From Rickettsiales bacterium (GTDB lineage Bacteria > Pseudomonadota > Alphaproteobacteria > Methylaequorales > Methylaequoraceae): a stretch of 35,864 bases of DNA. Location of the stretch: NCBI GenBank assembly GCA_002715305.1, contig PAYV01000006.1, positions 4,885 through 40,748 on the forward strand, read 5' to 3'. Shown in pieces: positions 25,437 through 32,953 of the stretch. The notes beneath the pieces were generated by a model. That model saw nothing but the letters and a program-made list of their open reading frames with translations, did no database searches and had not been told where the DNA came from. Positions within the stretch are counted from its first letter, which is position 1. Every line of letters starts with the position of its first letter. Position numbers and translations under genes: made by a program.

Positions 25437-26378
25437 ATGGAACTTATAACAGGAAAATCAGTTATCGAACAAGAAATTAAGGCCTTAAATTTGTTAATTA
25501 AGGGTTTAGCAAAACCTTTCAAAAAAGCAGTTAATGTTTTGTTCGAGGTAAATGGAAAAATCATAATTTCAGGAATTGGAAAAAGCGGTCATATAGGGTC
25601 TAAAATCTCTTCTACTCTTTCATCAATTGGTTCTCCTTCATTTTTTATTCATCCCAGCGAAGCTAATCATGGGGATTTAGGTATGATAACAAAAAAAGAC
25701 TGTGCAATTCTAATCTCTAATTCAGGTGAAACATCAGAATTGTTTAATTTGATTCTTCATTGTAAAAAATTAAAGATACCAATTATTTCAATTACAAGTA
25801 ATTTAAAAAGTACGCTGGCTATGAAGTCTGATATTATTTTACAAATTCCTCAGAATGTTGAAGCATGTCCTCTTGAATTAGCTCCTACAAGCTCAACAAC
25901 CTGTATGCTTGTATTGGGAGATGCATTAGCTGTAACTTTATTAAAAAAGAGACAATTTACCTCCAAAGATTTTTTAGAACTTCATCCAGGAGGAAAACTT
26001 GGTCAAATGCTTTTAAAAGTTAGTGATGTGATGAAAAAAAAAAATCAGATTCCTCTGATTTCTATACATAAAAAAGTTGATTCAGCAATTCTTGAAATGA
26101 GTTCAAAAGGCCAGGGTTGTGTTGGAGTTGTTTCTAAAAAAGACAATCAATTATGTGGGATTATTACTGATGGCGATTTAAGGAGACACATGTCACCAGA
26201 TTTACTTACAAAAAATGTTAGTGAAATAATGACAAAGGACCCTAAAACTTTAAAACCAGAAACTCTAGTTTCCAGAGCAATAGATTTAATGAATAAACAA
26301 TCAATAACTAATTATTTTATTACTCAAAATAAAAAGCCAATTGGTATAATTCATTTGCATGATATCTTAAGAAATTAG
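25437..26378 (+). CDS. kdsD: Arabinose-5-phosphate isomerase (KdsD/KpsF family)
   Basis: The enzyme interconverts ribulose 5-phosphate and arabinose 5-phosphate, the first step to Kdo in LPS. The 313-residue protein has an SIS domain (about 30-170) with GIGKSGHIGSKISSTL, HPSEANHGDLGM and SNSGETSE, followed by two CBS domains (about 195-313; ITDGDLRRHM in the first). This is the usual KdsD/GutQ/KpsF layout. It sits between rnd and the lptCAB genes, so Kdo synthesis and LPS export are encoded together. An 11-A run (26034-26044) is in frame. Confidence 0.95.
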   Translation: MELITGKSVIEQEIKALNLLIKGLAKPFKKAVNVLFEVNGKIIISGIGKSGHIGSKISSTLSSIGSPSFFIHPSEANHGDLGMITKKDCAILISNSGETSELFNLILHCKKLKIPIISITSNLKSTLAMKSDIILQIPQNVEACPLELAPTSSTTCMLVLGDALAVTLLKKRQFTSKDFLELHPGGKLGQMLLKVSDVMKKKNQIPLISIHKKVDSAILEMSSKGQGCVGVVSKKDNQLCGIITDGDLRRHMSPDLLTKNVSEIMTKDPKTLKPETLVSRAIDLMNKQSITNYFITQNKKPIGIIHLHDILRN

Positions 26379-26380
26379 AC

Positions 26381-26983
26381 ATGAAAGATTTAAAAAAAAA
26401 AATGACTTATACTTTTTTTGTTAAAGCTATGAAATATAGCCTAATGATGTTAGCGATAGGTATAATATTTCTTGCTTTGTATAATAGGAATTCATTAAAA
26501 TTAGACTTAACATTAGAAAATAATAAGATTACAGATGAATTTTTTAACAGTAGTCAGGTTCTTATAGGTCCTAAATTTTTAGGTCTTGATAAAAAAAAAC
26601 AACCATATAAAGTTTCTGCGTCAAAGGCTATGAAAATTAATAATAAAATTGACATATTCAATCTTGAGGATCCAAAAGGAGAAATAACAAGTTCCTCGGA
26701 GATTTTTTTTTTGGAAGGTAATGAAGGAATTTTTGATAAACCTAATCAATTTTTAAAATTAAAAGGTGAAGTTATTTTTAGTGATAAAAAAAAATTTTCA
26801 TTTCATACCTCTGAAGCAACTATGGATTTTAAAAAAAAAATTATTTTGGGTAAAGAAAAGGTTTCTGGAAAGAAGAAAAATTCAACAATTTTTGCTGAGG
26901 GATTTCAAATTGAACAAAAAACTAATAAAATAATATTTACAGGTAAATCTAAACTTACCCTTTTGAAAAATAATGATGAATAA
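26381..26983 (+). CDS. lptC: LPS export protein LptC
   Basis: LptC is a bitopic inner-membrane protein that takes LPS from LptBFG and passes it to LptA. The 200-residue protein has one N-terminal membrane segment (about 17-33, MKYSLMMLAIGIIFLALY) and a periplasmic beta-rich part typical of the OstA-like/LptC fold (for example FFLEGNEGIFDKPNQFLKLKGEVIF). Sequence conservation in LptC is low, so the call rests mostly on fold pattern and position between kdsD and lptA. Its stop overlaps the lptA start by 11 bases. Confidence 0.85.
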   Translation: MKDLKKKMTYTFFVKAMKYSLMMLAIGIIFLALYNRNSLKLDLTLENNKITDEFFNSSQVLIGPKFLGLDKKKQPYKVSASKAMKINNKIDIFNLEDPKGEITSSSEIFFLEGNEGIFDKPNQFLKLKGEVIFSDKKKFSFHTSEATMDFKKKIILGKEKVSGKKKNSTIFAEGFQIEQKTNKIIFTGKSKLTLLKNNDE

Positions 26984-27785
26984 AAAAATTTTTTTAAGTT
27001 TTTTTGTATTGCTTCTCCTCAGCTTTTTTAAAGAAGATATTAATGCTAATCAATCTGAAGAACCAATTGAAATCTATGCTGATGAAGGGATCGAATGGCA
27101 TAAAAATGAAAAAAAATACGTGGCTATTGGAAATGCTAAAGCAACTCAGGGAACATTATCTCTTAAATCAGATCTAATTGAGGCCTTTTATGAGGAAAAC
27201 AGTAACTCAGAAATGGACATCATAAAAGTTCAAGCTCACAAAAATGTACTGGTCACTGATGACAAAGTAAAAATTAGTGGAGGCAAATCTGCCGAATTTA
27301 ATGTAGCTAAAGACTATTTCAAGATTACAGGAAAAAAATTACAACTTACATCTGAACTAGATAAACTTAATGCTAATAAAAAAATAGAATATTGGCGAAC
27401 TAAAAATATTGCTGTTGCAACCGGTAAAGCAGTAGCTATAAAAAAAAATGAGTTTGTTATCAAAGGGGAAAAATTAGTATGGCATATTGAAAAAAAAGGT
27501 GAAAAAATGGATATAAAAAAAATCTTAGGTTTTGAAAATGTTTCTATTGAGACCAACAATGAAGTAGCATTTAGTGATAAAGCTCTCTATAATAAAAATA
27601 AAGAAATATGCAAGTTATTCGGTAATGTACGTTTGCAAAAAGGCGAAAGTTTTTTGTTTGGAGATTATGCAGAGGTAGATTTAAAAAAAGGAATTAGTAA
27701 ACTTATGCCTGCACCCACTAAGAATAAAAAAGAAGAGAGAGTAAAAGCACTTATCAATAAGGAAGGATTAAAAACGAATGAATGA
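26973..27785 (+). CDS. lptA: LPS transport periplasmic protein LptA, extended form
   Basis: LptA forms the periplasmic bridge that carries LPS between membranes. The protein has a signal peptide (about 1-24, LSFFVLLLLSFF) and then OstA/LptA-type repeats: EEPIEIYADEGIEWHKNEKK with VAIGNAKATQGTLSLKSDLIEAFY, a second VATGKAVAIKKNEFVIKGEKLVW and a third LFGNVRLQKGESFLFGDYAEVDL. At 270 residues it is clearly longer than the roughly 185-residue E. coli protein, so the beta-jellyroll may hold extra turns. Two adjacent ATGs (26973 and 26976) could start it. It overlaps lptB by eight bases. Confidence 0.9.
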   Translation: MMNKKIFLSFFVLLLLSFFKEDINANQSEEPIEIYADEGIEWHKNEKKYVAIGNAKATQGTLSLKSDLIEAFYEENSNSEMDIIKVQAHKNVLVTDDKVKISGGKSAEFNVAKDYFKITGKKLQLTSELDKLNANKKIEYWRTKNIAVATGKAVAIKKNEFVIKGEKLVWHIEKKGEKMDIKKILGFENVSIETNNEVAFSDKALYNKNKEICKLFGNVRLQKGESFLFGDYAEVDLKKGISKLMPAPTKNKKEERVKALINKEGLKTNE

Positions 27786-28533
27786 TCAGATAGATATTCC
27801 TTTTGTAGCGATAAACAATGTTGGATTGGAAGTAAAAAATATAACTAAATCTTATGATAATAAAAGAGTATTAAATAATGTTTCTGTAAATTTGAATAGA
27901 GGAGAATCGGTTGCAATTCTGGGTCCAAATGGTGCTGGAAAAACAACATTATTTTATATTATTATGGGTTTGCTAAATTCTGAGCATGGATCTATTTTAC
28001 TTGATAAGGATAACATATCTAACTTACCCATGTATAGAAGATCAAAGCTTGGTCTAGGTTATTTACCTCAAGAATCATCAATTTTCAGAGGTATGAATGT
28101 AGAAGACAATATCCTAGCTATATTAGAAAGATCAAAAAAAAGTAAAAGTGAAAAATCTAAGATTTTAGAAGAATTATTAACTGAATTTGGAATTGAGCAT
28201 TTAAGATATGCACCTTCACTTTCTTTATCTGGTGGAGAAAGAAGAAGATTAGAGATTGCAAGATCACTTGCTGCAAATCCAAATTTTATTCTCCTAGATG
28301 AGCCCTTAGCAGGAATAGACCCAATTGCAATTCAAGATGTTAAAAATTTAGTACAAAATTTAAAAAATAAAAATATTGGGGTGCTTATAACTGACCATAA
28401 CGTAAAAAGTACACTTGAAATTGTTGATAGAGCATATATAATTTTCGATGGTAAAGTACTTTTTCAAGGAACTCCGGATCAAATAGTAAAAAATGAAAAT
28501 GTAAGAACTTTTTATTTAGGAAAAAATTTCTGA
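27778..28533 (+). CDS. lptB: LPS export ABC transporter ATPase LptB
   Basis: LptB is the ATPase that drives extraction of LPS from the inner membrane with LptF and LptG (not in this window). The 251-residue protein has Walker A GPNGAGKTT (49-57), a Q-loop (LPQESSIF), the signature LSGGERRR, Walker B FILLDEPLAGIDP and the switch histidine in LITDHNV. The ATG at 27778 overlaps the lptA stop. Its own stop TGA (28531-28533) overlaps the proposed CTG start of hpf. Some 25 residues precede the usual LptB beginning, a modest extension. Confidence 0.96.
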   Translation: MNDQIDIPFVAINNVGLEVKNITKSYDNKRVLNNVSVNLNRGESVAILGPNGAGKTTLFYIIMGLLNSEHGSILLDKDNISNLPMYRRSKLGLGYLPQESSIFRGMNVEDNILAILERSKKSKSEKSKILEELLTEFGIEHLRYAPSLSLSGGERRRLEIARSLAANPNFILLDEPLAGIDPIAIQDVKNLVQNLKNKNIGVLITDHNVKSTLEIVDRAYIIFDGKVLFQGTPDQIVKNENVRTFYLGKNF

Positions 28534-29105
28534 CGCAAAATTCAAACATATCAATATCTGGAAAACAAACTAAATTAGGCGTTTCTTTGACCAATTTTGC
28601 TAAAACAACTTTAAAAAAATCAATTTCTAAATATGTTGATAACTTTATTGGTTCCAATATCCAGTTTTCTAAGGACAGAAAAAATTTTAAGTGTGAAATT
28701 GATATTCATGTTGACAGTTCAATTTTTATCAAGGCTGCAGCTGTGAGCGATGATGCATATGACTGTTTTAATATCGCAAATGAAAAAATTAAAAAAAGAA
28801 TAAGAAGATACCACAAGAAATTAACAGATCATCGTTTAAAAAAAAAATCTGTTAAATATCTAGAAGCTAATGAATATATTATTCAGGATCCAGAAAGTAC
28901 CGGAAACAAACTTGATGTCGATAATCCATTAATTATCGCTGAATCTGAGGAAATAATAAAAAATTTGACAGTTAGTGAGGCATTGATGTTTATGAAATTA
29001 AATGACCAAAATGCAATTTTTTTTAAAAATGTAAAAACAAAAAGACTAAATATTTTATTCAAACGCTCTGACGGTAATATAGGATGGTTAGATCCAAAAA
29101 AGTAA
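28530..29105 (+). CDS. hpf: Long ribosome hibernation promoting factor, non-ATG start
   Basis: Long-form HPF dimerises ribosomes into inactive 100S particles in slow growth. The C-terminal dimerisation domain shows VKYLEANEYIIQDPES-like and PLIIAESEEIIKNLTVSEALMFMKLNDQNAIFFKN. The conserved N-terminal pattern ISISGKQTKLGVSL continues upstream of the first ordinary start (TTG 28587, which would delete beta strand 1), so the true start is earlier. In that frame there is no ATG, GTG or TTG between the previous gene and 28587; CTG at 28530 is best, with AGGA at 28518-28521 eight bases away, and it overlaps the lptB stop (CTGA). That gives 191 residues, a normal length. ATA at 28548 or 28554 is the alternative. 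The usual rpoN is missing between lptB and this gene. Confidence 0.85.
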   Translation: MTQNSNISISGKQTKLGVSLTNFAKTTLKKSISKYVDNFIGSNIQFSKDRKNFKCEIDIHVDSSIFIKAAAVSDDAYDCFNIANEKIKKRIRRYHKKLTDHRLKKKSVKYLEANEYIIQDPESTGNKLDVDNPLIIAESEEIIKNLTVSEALMFMKLNDQNAIFFKNVKTKRLNILFKRSDGNIGWLDPKK

Positions 29106-29106
29106 A

Positions 29107-29553
29107 ATGAAGCTTAATGAATTTATGACTTTATCATCTATATATCTAGAAGTTGACGTAGATAGTAAAAAAGCTTTATTTAAAGAAATAGGAAAAATAG
29201 CAGAAAAAAAAATAAAAGTAGAATCTATAAAAATTATTGAGAAACTTAATAAAAGAGAGATGCTTGGATCAACTGGAGTTGGTCAGGGTGCGGCGATACC
29301 TCATACGAAAATTGAAGGTATTAGTAAAACTATTGTTTTATTTCTCAAATTAAAAAACTCAATAGACTTTGCATCCCCTGATAAAAGAAATGTAGATCTA
29401 ATCTTTGCTATTATAACTCCTGAGGACACTCAGTCAGAGCACTTATTAATCTTATCATCAATATCAAATTTTCTAAAAAAGGATGGCAATCTTGAAAAAT
29501 TAAGATCATTAAATGATGCTAATAATACTATGAAAATTTTCTCTAAGTACTAA
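29107..29553 (+). CDS. ptsN: Nitrogen-type PTS EIIA (PtsN)
   Basis: PtsN is a phospho-accepting regulator, not a sugar carrier; in relatives it controls potassium transport, nitrogen and stress responses. The 148-residue protein has the active-site region GSTGVGQGAAIPHTKI with His66, and LIFAIITPEDTQSEHLLILSSIS typical of EIIA-Ntr. It would receive phosphate from the HPr-EI fusion at 5242-7305. It begins one base after hpf. Its stop overlaps the convergent DUF1150 gene by four bases. Confidence 0.95.
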   Translation: MKLNEFMTLSSIYLEVDVDSKKALFKEIGKIAEKKIKVESIKIIEKLNKREMLGSTGVGQGAAIPHTKIEGISKTIVLFLKLKNSIDFASPDKRNVDLIFAIITPEDTQSEHLLILSSISNFLKKDGNLEKLRSLNDANNTMKIFSKY

Positions 29554-29771
29554 TGTAAACTTATATGCTTTAATCCAGATTGCATTATTGCAGCTAACGC
29601 AGTTTCTTTATTATCGAAAGCAGCTAATAAAGTTCCGTCAGCACCATAGACGGTAAAAACATCAGTTTTAAAGTTATTTTCTTTATGACTTTCTTTTTTT
29701 ATAAAGGCTAATCCAGATTCTCCCTCATTTAGGAGTTCATCTAATTTAATTTTATTTGAATTACTCGTCAT
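29550..29771 (-). CDS. DUF1150 family small protein
   Basis: The 73-residue acidic protein has the DUF1150 core: GLAFIKKE, then FTVYGADGTLLAAFDNKETALAAI. Function is unknown. It is 11 bases overlapped with the upstream Hsp20 gene, and the two are neighbours in many alphaproteobacteria, so a role linked to protein quality control or heat shock is possible but only inferred from that pairing. The 3' end overlaps ptsN on the other strand. Confidence 0.85.
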   Translation of the reverse strand: MTSNSNKIKLDELLNEGESGLAFIKKESHKENNFKTDVFTVYGADGTLLAAFDNKETALAAIMQSGLKHISLH

Positions 29772-30228
29772 TTTTTAAATCTAAATTAATTAATTTACTA
29801 TTCTTTAGTTTATTTTTATTATCCTGAATTTCAATCTTTTTTGATTCATCATTATTTATTGGTTGCGATAAGTCAACAAAAAGTAAACCGTTATCCATTG
29901 AAGCACCTTCAACCTCAATACCTTCGGCAAGAACAAAATTTCTTAAAAATTGTCTTGTTGCAATGCCTCTATGAATATAAATCTTTTCGGAATCATTTTC
30001 TTGTTTATTACCTCTTATTTGTAATTGATTACCTTCCAAGCTAATATCAAGGTCTTTTTTTTCAAATCCTGCAACCGCGATTGTAATTCTAATAGTATTG
30101 GGAGAAGTTTGTTCGATGTTATAAGGAGGATAGGAATCACTTGAAAGTTTAGATATGCGATCTACAGTTCTTTCAAAATGGTCAAAACCTAATAGAAAAG
30201 GGCTGTTGAAAAGTGACATTCTACTCAT
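29761..30228 (-). CDS. Hsp20-family small heat shock protein (IbpA-type)
   Basis: Small heat shock proteins hold unfolding proteins for refolding by other chaperones. The 155-residue protein has a hydrophobic N-terminal arm (FNSPFLLGFDHFERTVDRI), the YPPYNIE start of the alpha-crystallin domain (about 34-125), IRITIAVAGFEKKDLDISLEG and the closing GLLFVDLSQP. The tail is charged. The ATG at 30228 has AGAGGA upstream; a second ATG four codons later is also possible. The 5' region has two short inverted structures and an AGCGA that could pair with the ribosome site (see findings). Followed by DUF1150. Confidence 0.92.
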   Translation of the reverse strand: MSRMSLFNSPFLLGFDHFERTVDRISKLSSDSYPPYNIEQTSPNTIRITIAVAGFEKKDLDISLEGNQLQIRGNKQENDSEKIYIHRGIATRQFLRNFVLAEGIEVEGASMDNGLLFVDLSQPINNDESKKIEIQDNKNKLKNSKLINLDLKNDE

Positions 30229-30231
30229 AAA

Positions 30232-30249
30232 TCCTCTTTCATCGAGCGA
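30232..30249 (-). promoter_or_regulatory. Possible ROSE-like thermosensor segment before hsp20
   Basis: On the - strand UCGCU (30249-30245) lies nine bases before AGGA (30235-30232), the ribosome site. The U-Y-G-C-U pattern pairing with AGGA is the hallmark of ROSE RNA thermometers. Here flanking pairing is weak, so this is only a candidate. Confidence 0.25.
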
Positions 30250-30252
30250 TAA

Positions 30253-30276
30253 ATTGAACCTTAAAAAGCATTCAAT
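30253..30276. repeat. Inverted repeat upstream of hsp20
   Basis: ATTGAA (30253-30258) and TTCAAT (30271-30276) form a perfect 6-base inverted repeat with a 12-base spacer that could add three more pairs (CTT/AAG) on the - strand RNA. It lies 25 to 48 bases before the hsp20 ATG. It could be a leader hairpin or an operator. The rest of the gap to tRNA-Ala (30277-30405) is AT-rich, with no clear heat-shock promoter. Confidence 0.35.
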
Positions 30277-30405
30277 AATTATTTATTACATTTATTATAA
30301 ATATTCAATATAATTTTTCTATATCTGAATTATTAATTAAATCTATTTTTAATGCAAATTACCCCTTTGATGAAGTTCTTACTAATAATTAAGAATAAAA
30401 TTTAT

Positions 30406-30481
30406 TGGTGGAGCTGGACGGGATCGAACCGACGACCTTCTGAATGCCATCCAGACGCTCTCCCAACTGAGCTACAGCCCC
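30406..30481 (-). tRNA. tRNA-Ala (GGC anticodon)
   Basis: The - strand folds as a standard 76-base tRNA. The acceptor GGGGCTG pairs with CAGCTCC and includes the G3-U70 wobble, the alanine identity element. The D arm is GCTC/GAGC. The anticodon stem TCTGG/TCAGA encloses ATGGCAT, giving anticodon GGC. The T loop is GTTCGATCC-like, the discriminator is A, and CCA is encoded (30408-30406). Confidence 0.96.
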
Positions 30482-30507
30482 AAAAAACTAATAAATAATA
30501 GGAAAGC

Positions 30508-30527
30508 TTAACATTTGAATATGTTAA
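30508..30527. repeat. Inverted repeat between tRNA-Ala and the TIGR02300 gene
   Basis: TTAACAT and ATGTTAA are perfect 7-base arms around a 6-base loop (TTGAAT). It lies 45 bases after the TIGR02300 stop and 27 bases before the tRNA-Ala 5' end, in - strand reading. It could end the upstream transcript or bind a regulator; no T run follows immediately, so a classical terminator is doubtful. Confidence 0.4.
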
Positions 30528-30571
30528 CACAATAAAAAATTGATGATTTTATTTATCGAAAACCTAAAAAT

Positions 30572-30877
30572 TTACTCTTCTTCTTTTGGAACCTCAACTA
30601 TTTCTTCAACTGATTCATCATTTTCAATATCTACAATTTCAGCTTCATCAACTTCAATTTCATCAATCTTAATTTCTTCATCCGAATTAGTTTCTGGTAT
30701 TGTTGTGGCATCTGGCTTTACATTCTTTGGAGGTCTTCCTCTTTTTGAAACATTTGTGAGGAGTGAGGTAACTTCTGTACCACAGTTTGGACAGATTATT
30801 GGAGCTTTATTGAAATCAAAGAAAAGTGTAGAGCAAGCCGGACATTTTCTTTTTGCTCCTTTTTTGAAATCTTTCAT
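30572..30877 (-). CDS. TIGR02300 family zinc-ribbon-like protein
   Basis: The 101-residue protein begins with a compact four-cysteine unit, KRKCPAC (Cys12, Cys15) and ICPNCGTE (Cys29, Cys32), separated by FFDFNKAPI, the TIGR02300 pattern. The rest is a highly acidic, low-complexity tail (DEIEVDEAEIVDIENDESVEEI). Function is unknown. I chose ATG 30877 rather than 30898 because an AGGAA lies 8-9 bases before it and the longer form adds only an unconserved heptapeptide. It is divergent from aroA, its usual alphaproteobacterial neighbour. Confidence 0.85.
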   Translation of the reverse strand: MKDFKKGAKRKCPACSTLFFDFNKAPIICPNCGTEVTSLLTNVSKRGRPPKNVKPDATTIPETNSDEEIKIDEIEVDEAEIVDIENDESVEEIVEVPKEEE

Positions 30878-30923
30878 AATGAACTTTCCTACAAGCAATA
30901 AATAATTTATAAATTAAAAACTA

Positions 30924-32253
30924 ATGAATAAATCTTGTACTCTCAAATCCTATAAAAGTAAATGCCTTGAAGGAATAATTTTTGCTCCCTCAGACAAATC
31001 GATTTCTCATAGAGCTTTGATACTAGCATCAATTTGCATAGGAAATTCAAAGATTTTTGGACTTTTAGAGTCTGAAGACATTTTAAATACACTTAAGTCA
31101 ATAAAAAAATTAGGTATTAAAATAACAAAAAAAAAAAAATTATTATGAGGTTTTTGGGAATGGAGGTTCTTTTTCTGACCCCGAAGAGAGATTAGATTTT
31201 GGAAATTCAGGAACTGGAATTAGATTGACAATGGGTTTGTTAGCTACAAGAAATATCAATGCGACACTTGTAGGTGACAGTTCGTTATCCTCAAGACCAA
31301 TGCTCAGAGTTATTAATCCATTAAAAGAGATGAACACTATTATTGAACACAACAAAGGTTGCTTACCAGTAAAAATTAATTCAAATAATTTTTTTTCAAT
31401 TCCAATTAAGCATAAATTATCAATTGGATCAGCTCAGGTGAAAAGTGCAATTTTACTTGCAGCAACATCTGTTCAAGGTTCAACAGAAATAATTGAGGAA
31501 ATTCCTTCTAGGGATCACACTGAGAGACTGTTGAAGTATTTGGGTGCAAATATTAGCATAAAAAAAAAATCAGGAAAGAATAATATTAAGTTAATATCAC
31601 CAACGATTTTACCTTCTAAAGATTTTTATATACCTGGTGATTTCAGTTCCGCTGCATTTTTTATAGTTGCGGCGTTATTGATTAAGGATAGTAAAATTAC
31701 AATCAAAAATGTAGGTTTAAATTTTTTTAGGATAGGATTATTAGAAGCCTTAAGGAAAATGAATGGGAAGATAATTATAAAAAATAAAAGATACATAAAC
31801 ATGGAGCTAGTAGGTGATATTGAAATTTTTCATTCAAGATTAAATGGAATAAAATTGGGTAAAGTCTTCTCTGCTAGATTAATTGATGAGTATCCAATTC
31901 TTTTTGTTGCAGCTTCATTTGCAAAAGGTACATCAAAATTTTACGGACTTGAAGAACTTAAATTTAAAGAAAGCAATAGAATTGAGTCAATGGAGATAGC
32001 CTTGAAGGATGCTGGAGTTAACATAACCTCTGAAAGTAATTGGGTCGAAATAACAGGTAAAAAAAATCAAATTGGTGGAAACTTTGTCTCAACGAACAAT
32101 GATCACAGAATTGCAATGTCAATGCTTGTTTTTGGAATGGTGTCTGAAAAACCAGTCTCAATTGATAATTTTGAAACAATTAAAACTTCATTTCCAAATT
32201 TTAAAGAGCTATTTTCAAAGGTAGGAGCAAAAATTGAGTTCTTTCAAAAATGA
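30924..32253 (+). CDS. aroA: 3-phosphoshikimate 1-carboxyvinyltransferase, interrupted by a frameshift
   Basis: AroA (EPSP synthase) joins PEP and shikimate 3-phosphate on the route to aromatic amino acids. The N-terminal part (30924-31148) has APSDKSISHRALILAS but closes at TGA 31146-31148 just after a run of 13 A. Homology resumes at once in the +1 frame as YYEVFGNGGSFSDPEERLDFGNSGTGIRLTMGL and runs to 32253. Removing one A restores one chain of about 442 residues. All later motifs are intact: RPMLRV, SAQVKSAILLAA, RDHTERLL, GDFSSAAFF, DEYPILFVAA, KESNRIE and NNDHRIAM. RxHxE and SAQxK resemble class II (CP4-like) enzymes. The gene is probably functional through an indel error in the sequence or through slippage, rather than a decayed pseudogene. 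Its end overlaps cmk by 20 bases. Confidence 0.88.
31127..31139 (+). other. A13 homopolymer at the aroA frameshift point
   Basis: Thirteen consecutive A separate the two aroA frames. With 12 A the frame would read through as ITKKKNYYEVFGNGG. The site is either a length error, a real one-base insertion, or a slippage site for RNA polymerase or ribosome. Confidence 0.85.
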
Positions 32254-32893
32254 TAAACCTGTAATCGCTATCGATGGAACAGCTGGTTCAGGAAAAGGCA
32301 CATTAGCAAAGAATTTATGTAAATTTTTAAAATTTGATCATTTAGATAGCGGAATTTTATATAGATTTCTTGCATACAAATTTTTAAAAAATTCCGATAA
32401 AAAAATTAAACTTTCTTCGTCTTTTTTAACATTAGATGAGATAAAAAAAATTTCTTTAGATGTTAAACAAAAATTGAGATCAGATAAGGTAGCTTTGATG
32501 GCTTCAAAAATTGCAAGAAGGAAGGATATTAGAAACTTTCTAGTTTCATTGCAAAGAGACTTTGCTAACAGACCGCCTGGAGGTATAGGATCAGTAATTG
32601 ATGGAAGAGATATTGCTAGTAGAATAATTCCTAATGCTGAAGTTAAAATTTATGTCGATGCTGAAGTAGAGGTTAGAGCAAAAAGGAGGCTTAAACAAAT
32701 GAATTTATCTAAAGAAAACTTTTCACAAATTTTAGAAAGTATAAAAGATAGAGATTTAAAAGATAAATCAAGAAAAGAATCGCCATTAATAAAAACTGAG
32801 GGGAGTATTTTTTTAGATACAACTAAAATAGATGAAAAACAGGCTTTTGAGATTGTATTGAGATTGATAAAAAAAAAAATTGATTATATTTAG
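32234..32893 (+). CDS. cmk: Cytidylate kinase
   Basis: Cmk phosphorylates CMP and dCMP with ATP. The 219-residue protein has the P-loop AIDGTAGSGKGTLAKNL (Gly15 to Thr23), the LDSGILYR substrate segment, GSVIDGRDIASRIIPNAEVKIYVDA and RAKRRLKQ in the lid region. The start is TTG at 32234, with AGGAG at 32222-32226 seven bases upstream, and lies within the end of aroA (20-base overlap). The order aroA-cmk-rpsA is conserved in alphaproteobacteria. Confidence 0.95.
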   Translation: MSSFKNDKPVIAIDGTAGSGKGTLAKNLCKFLKFDHLDSGILYRFLAYKFLKNSDKKIKLSSSFLTLDEIKKISLDVKQKLRSDKVALMASKIARRKDIRNFLVSLQRDFANRPPGGIGSVIDGRDIASRIIPNAEVKIYVDAEVEVRAKRRLKQMNLSKENFSQILESIKDRDLKDKSRKESPLIKTEGSIFLDTTKIDEKQAFEIVLRLIKKKIDYI

Positions 32894-32953
32894 TGATTGC
32901 ACAGACGATTAAAATTTTGTAATTAATTACCTGAGTATTATGGAGGAAATGTA

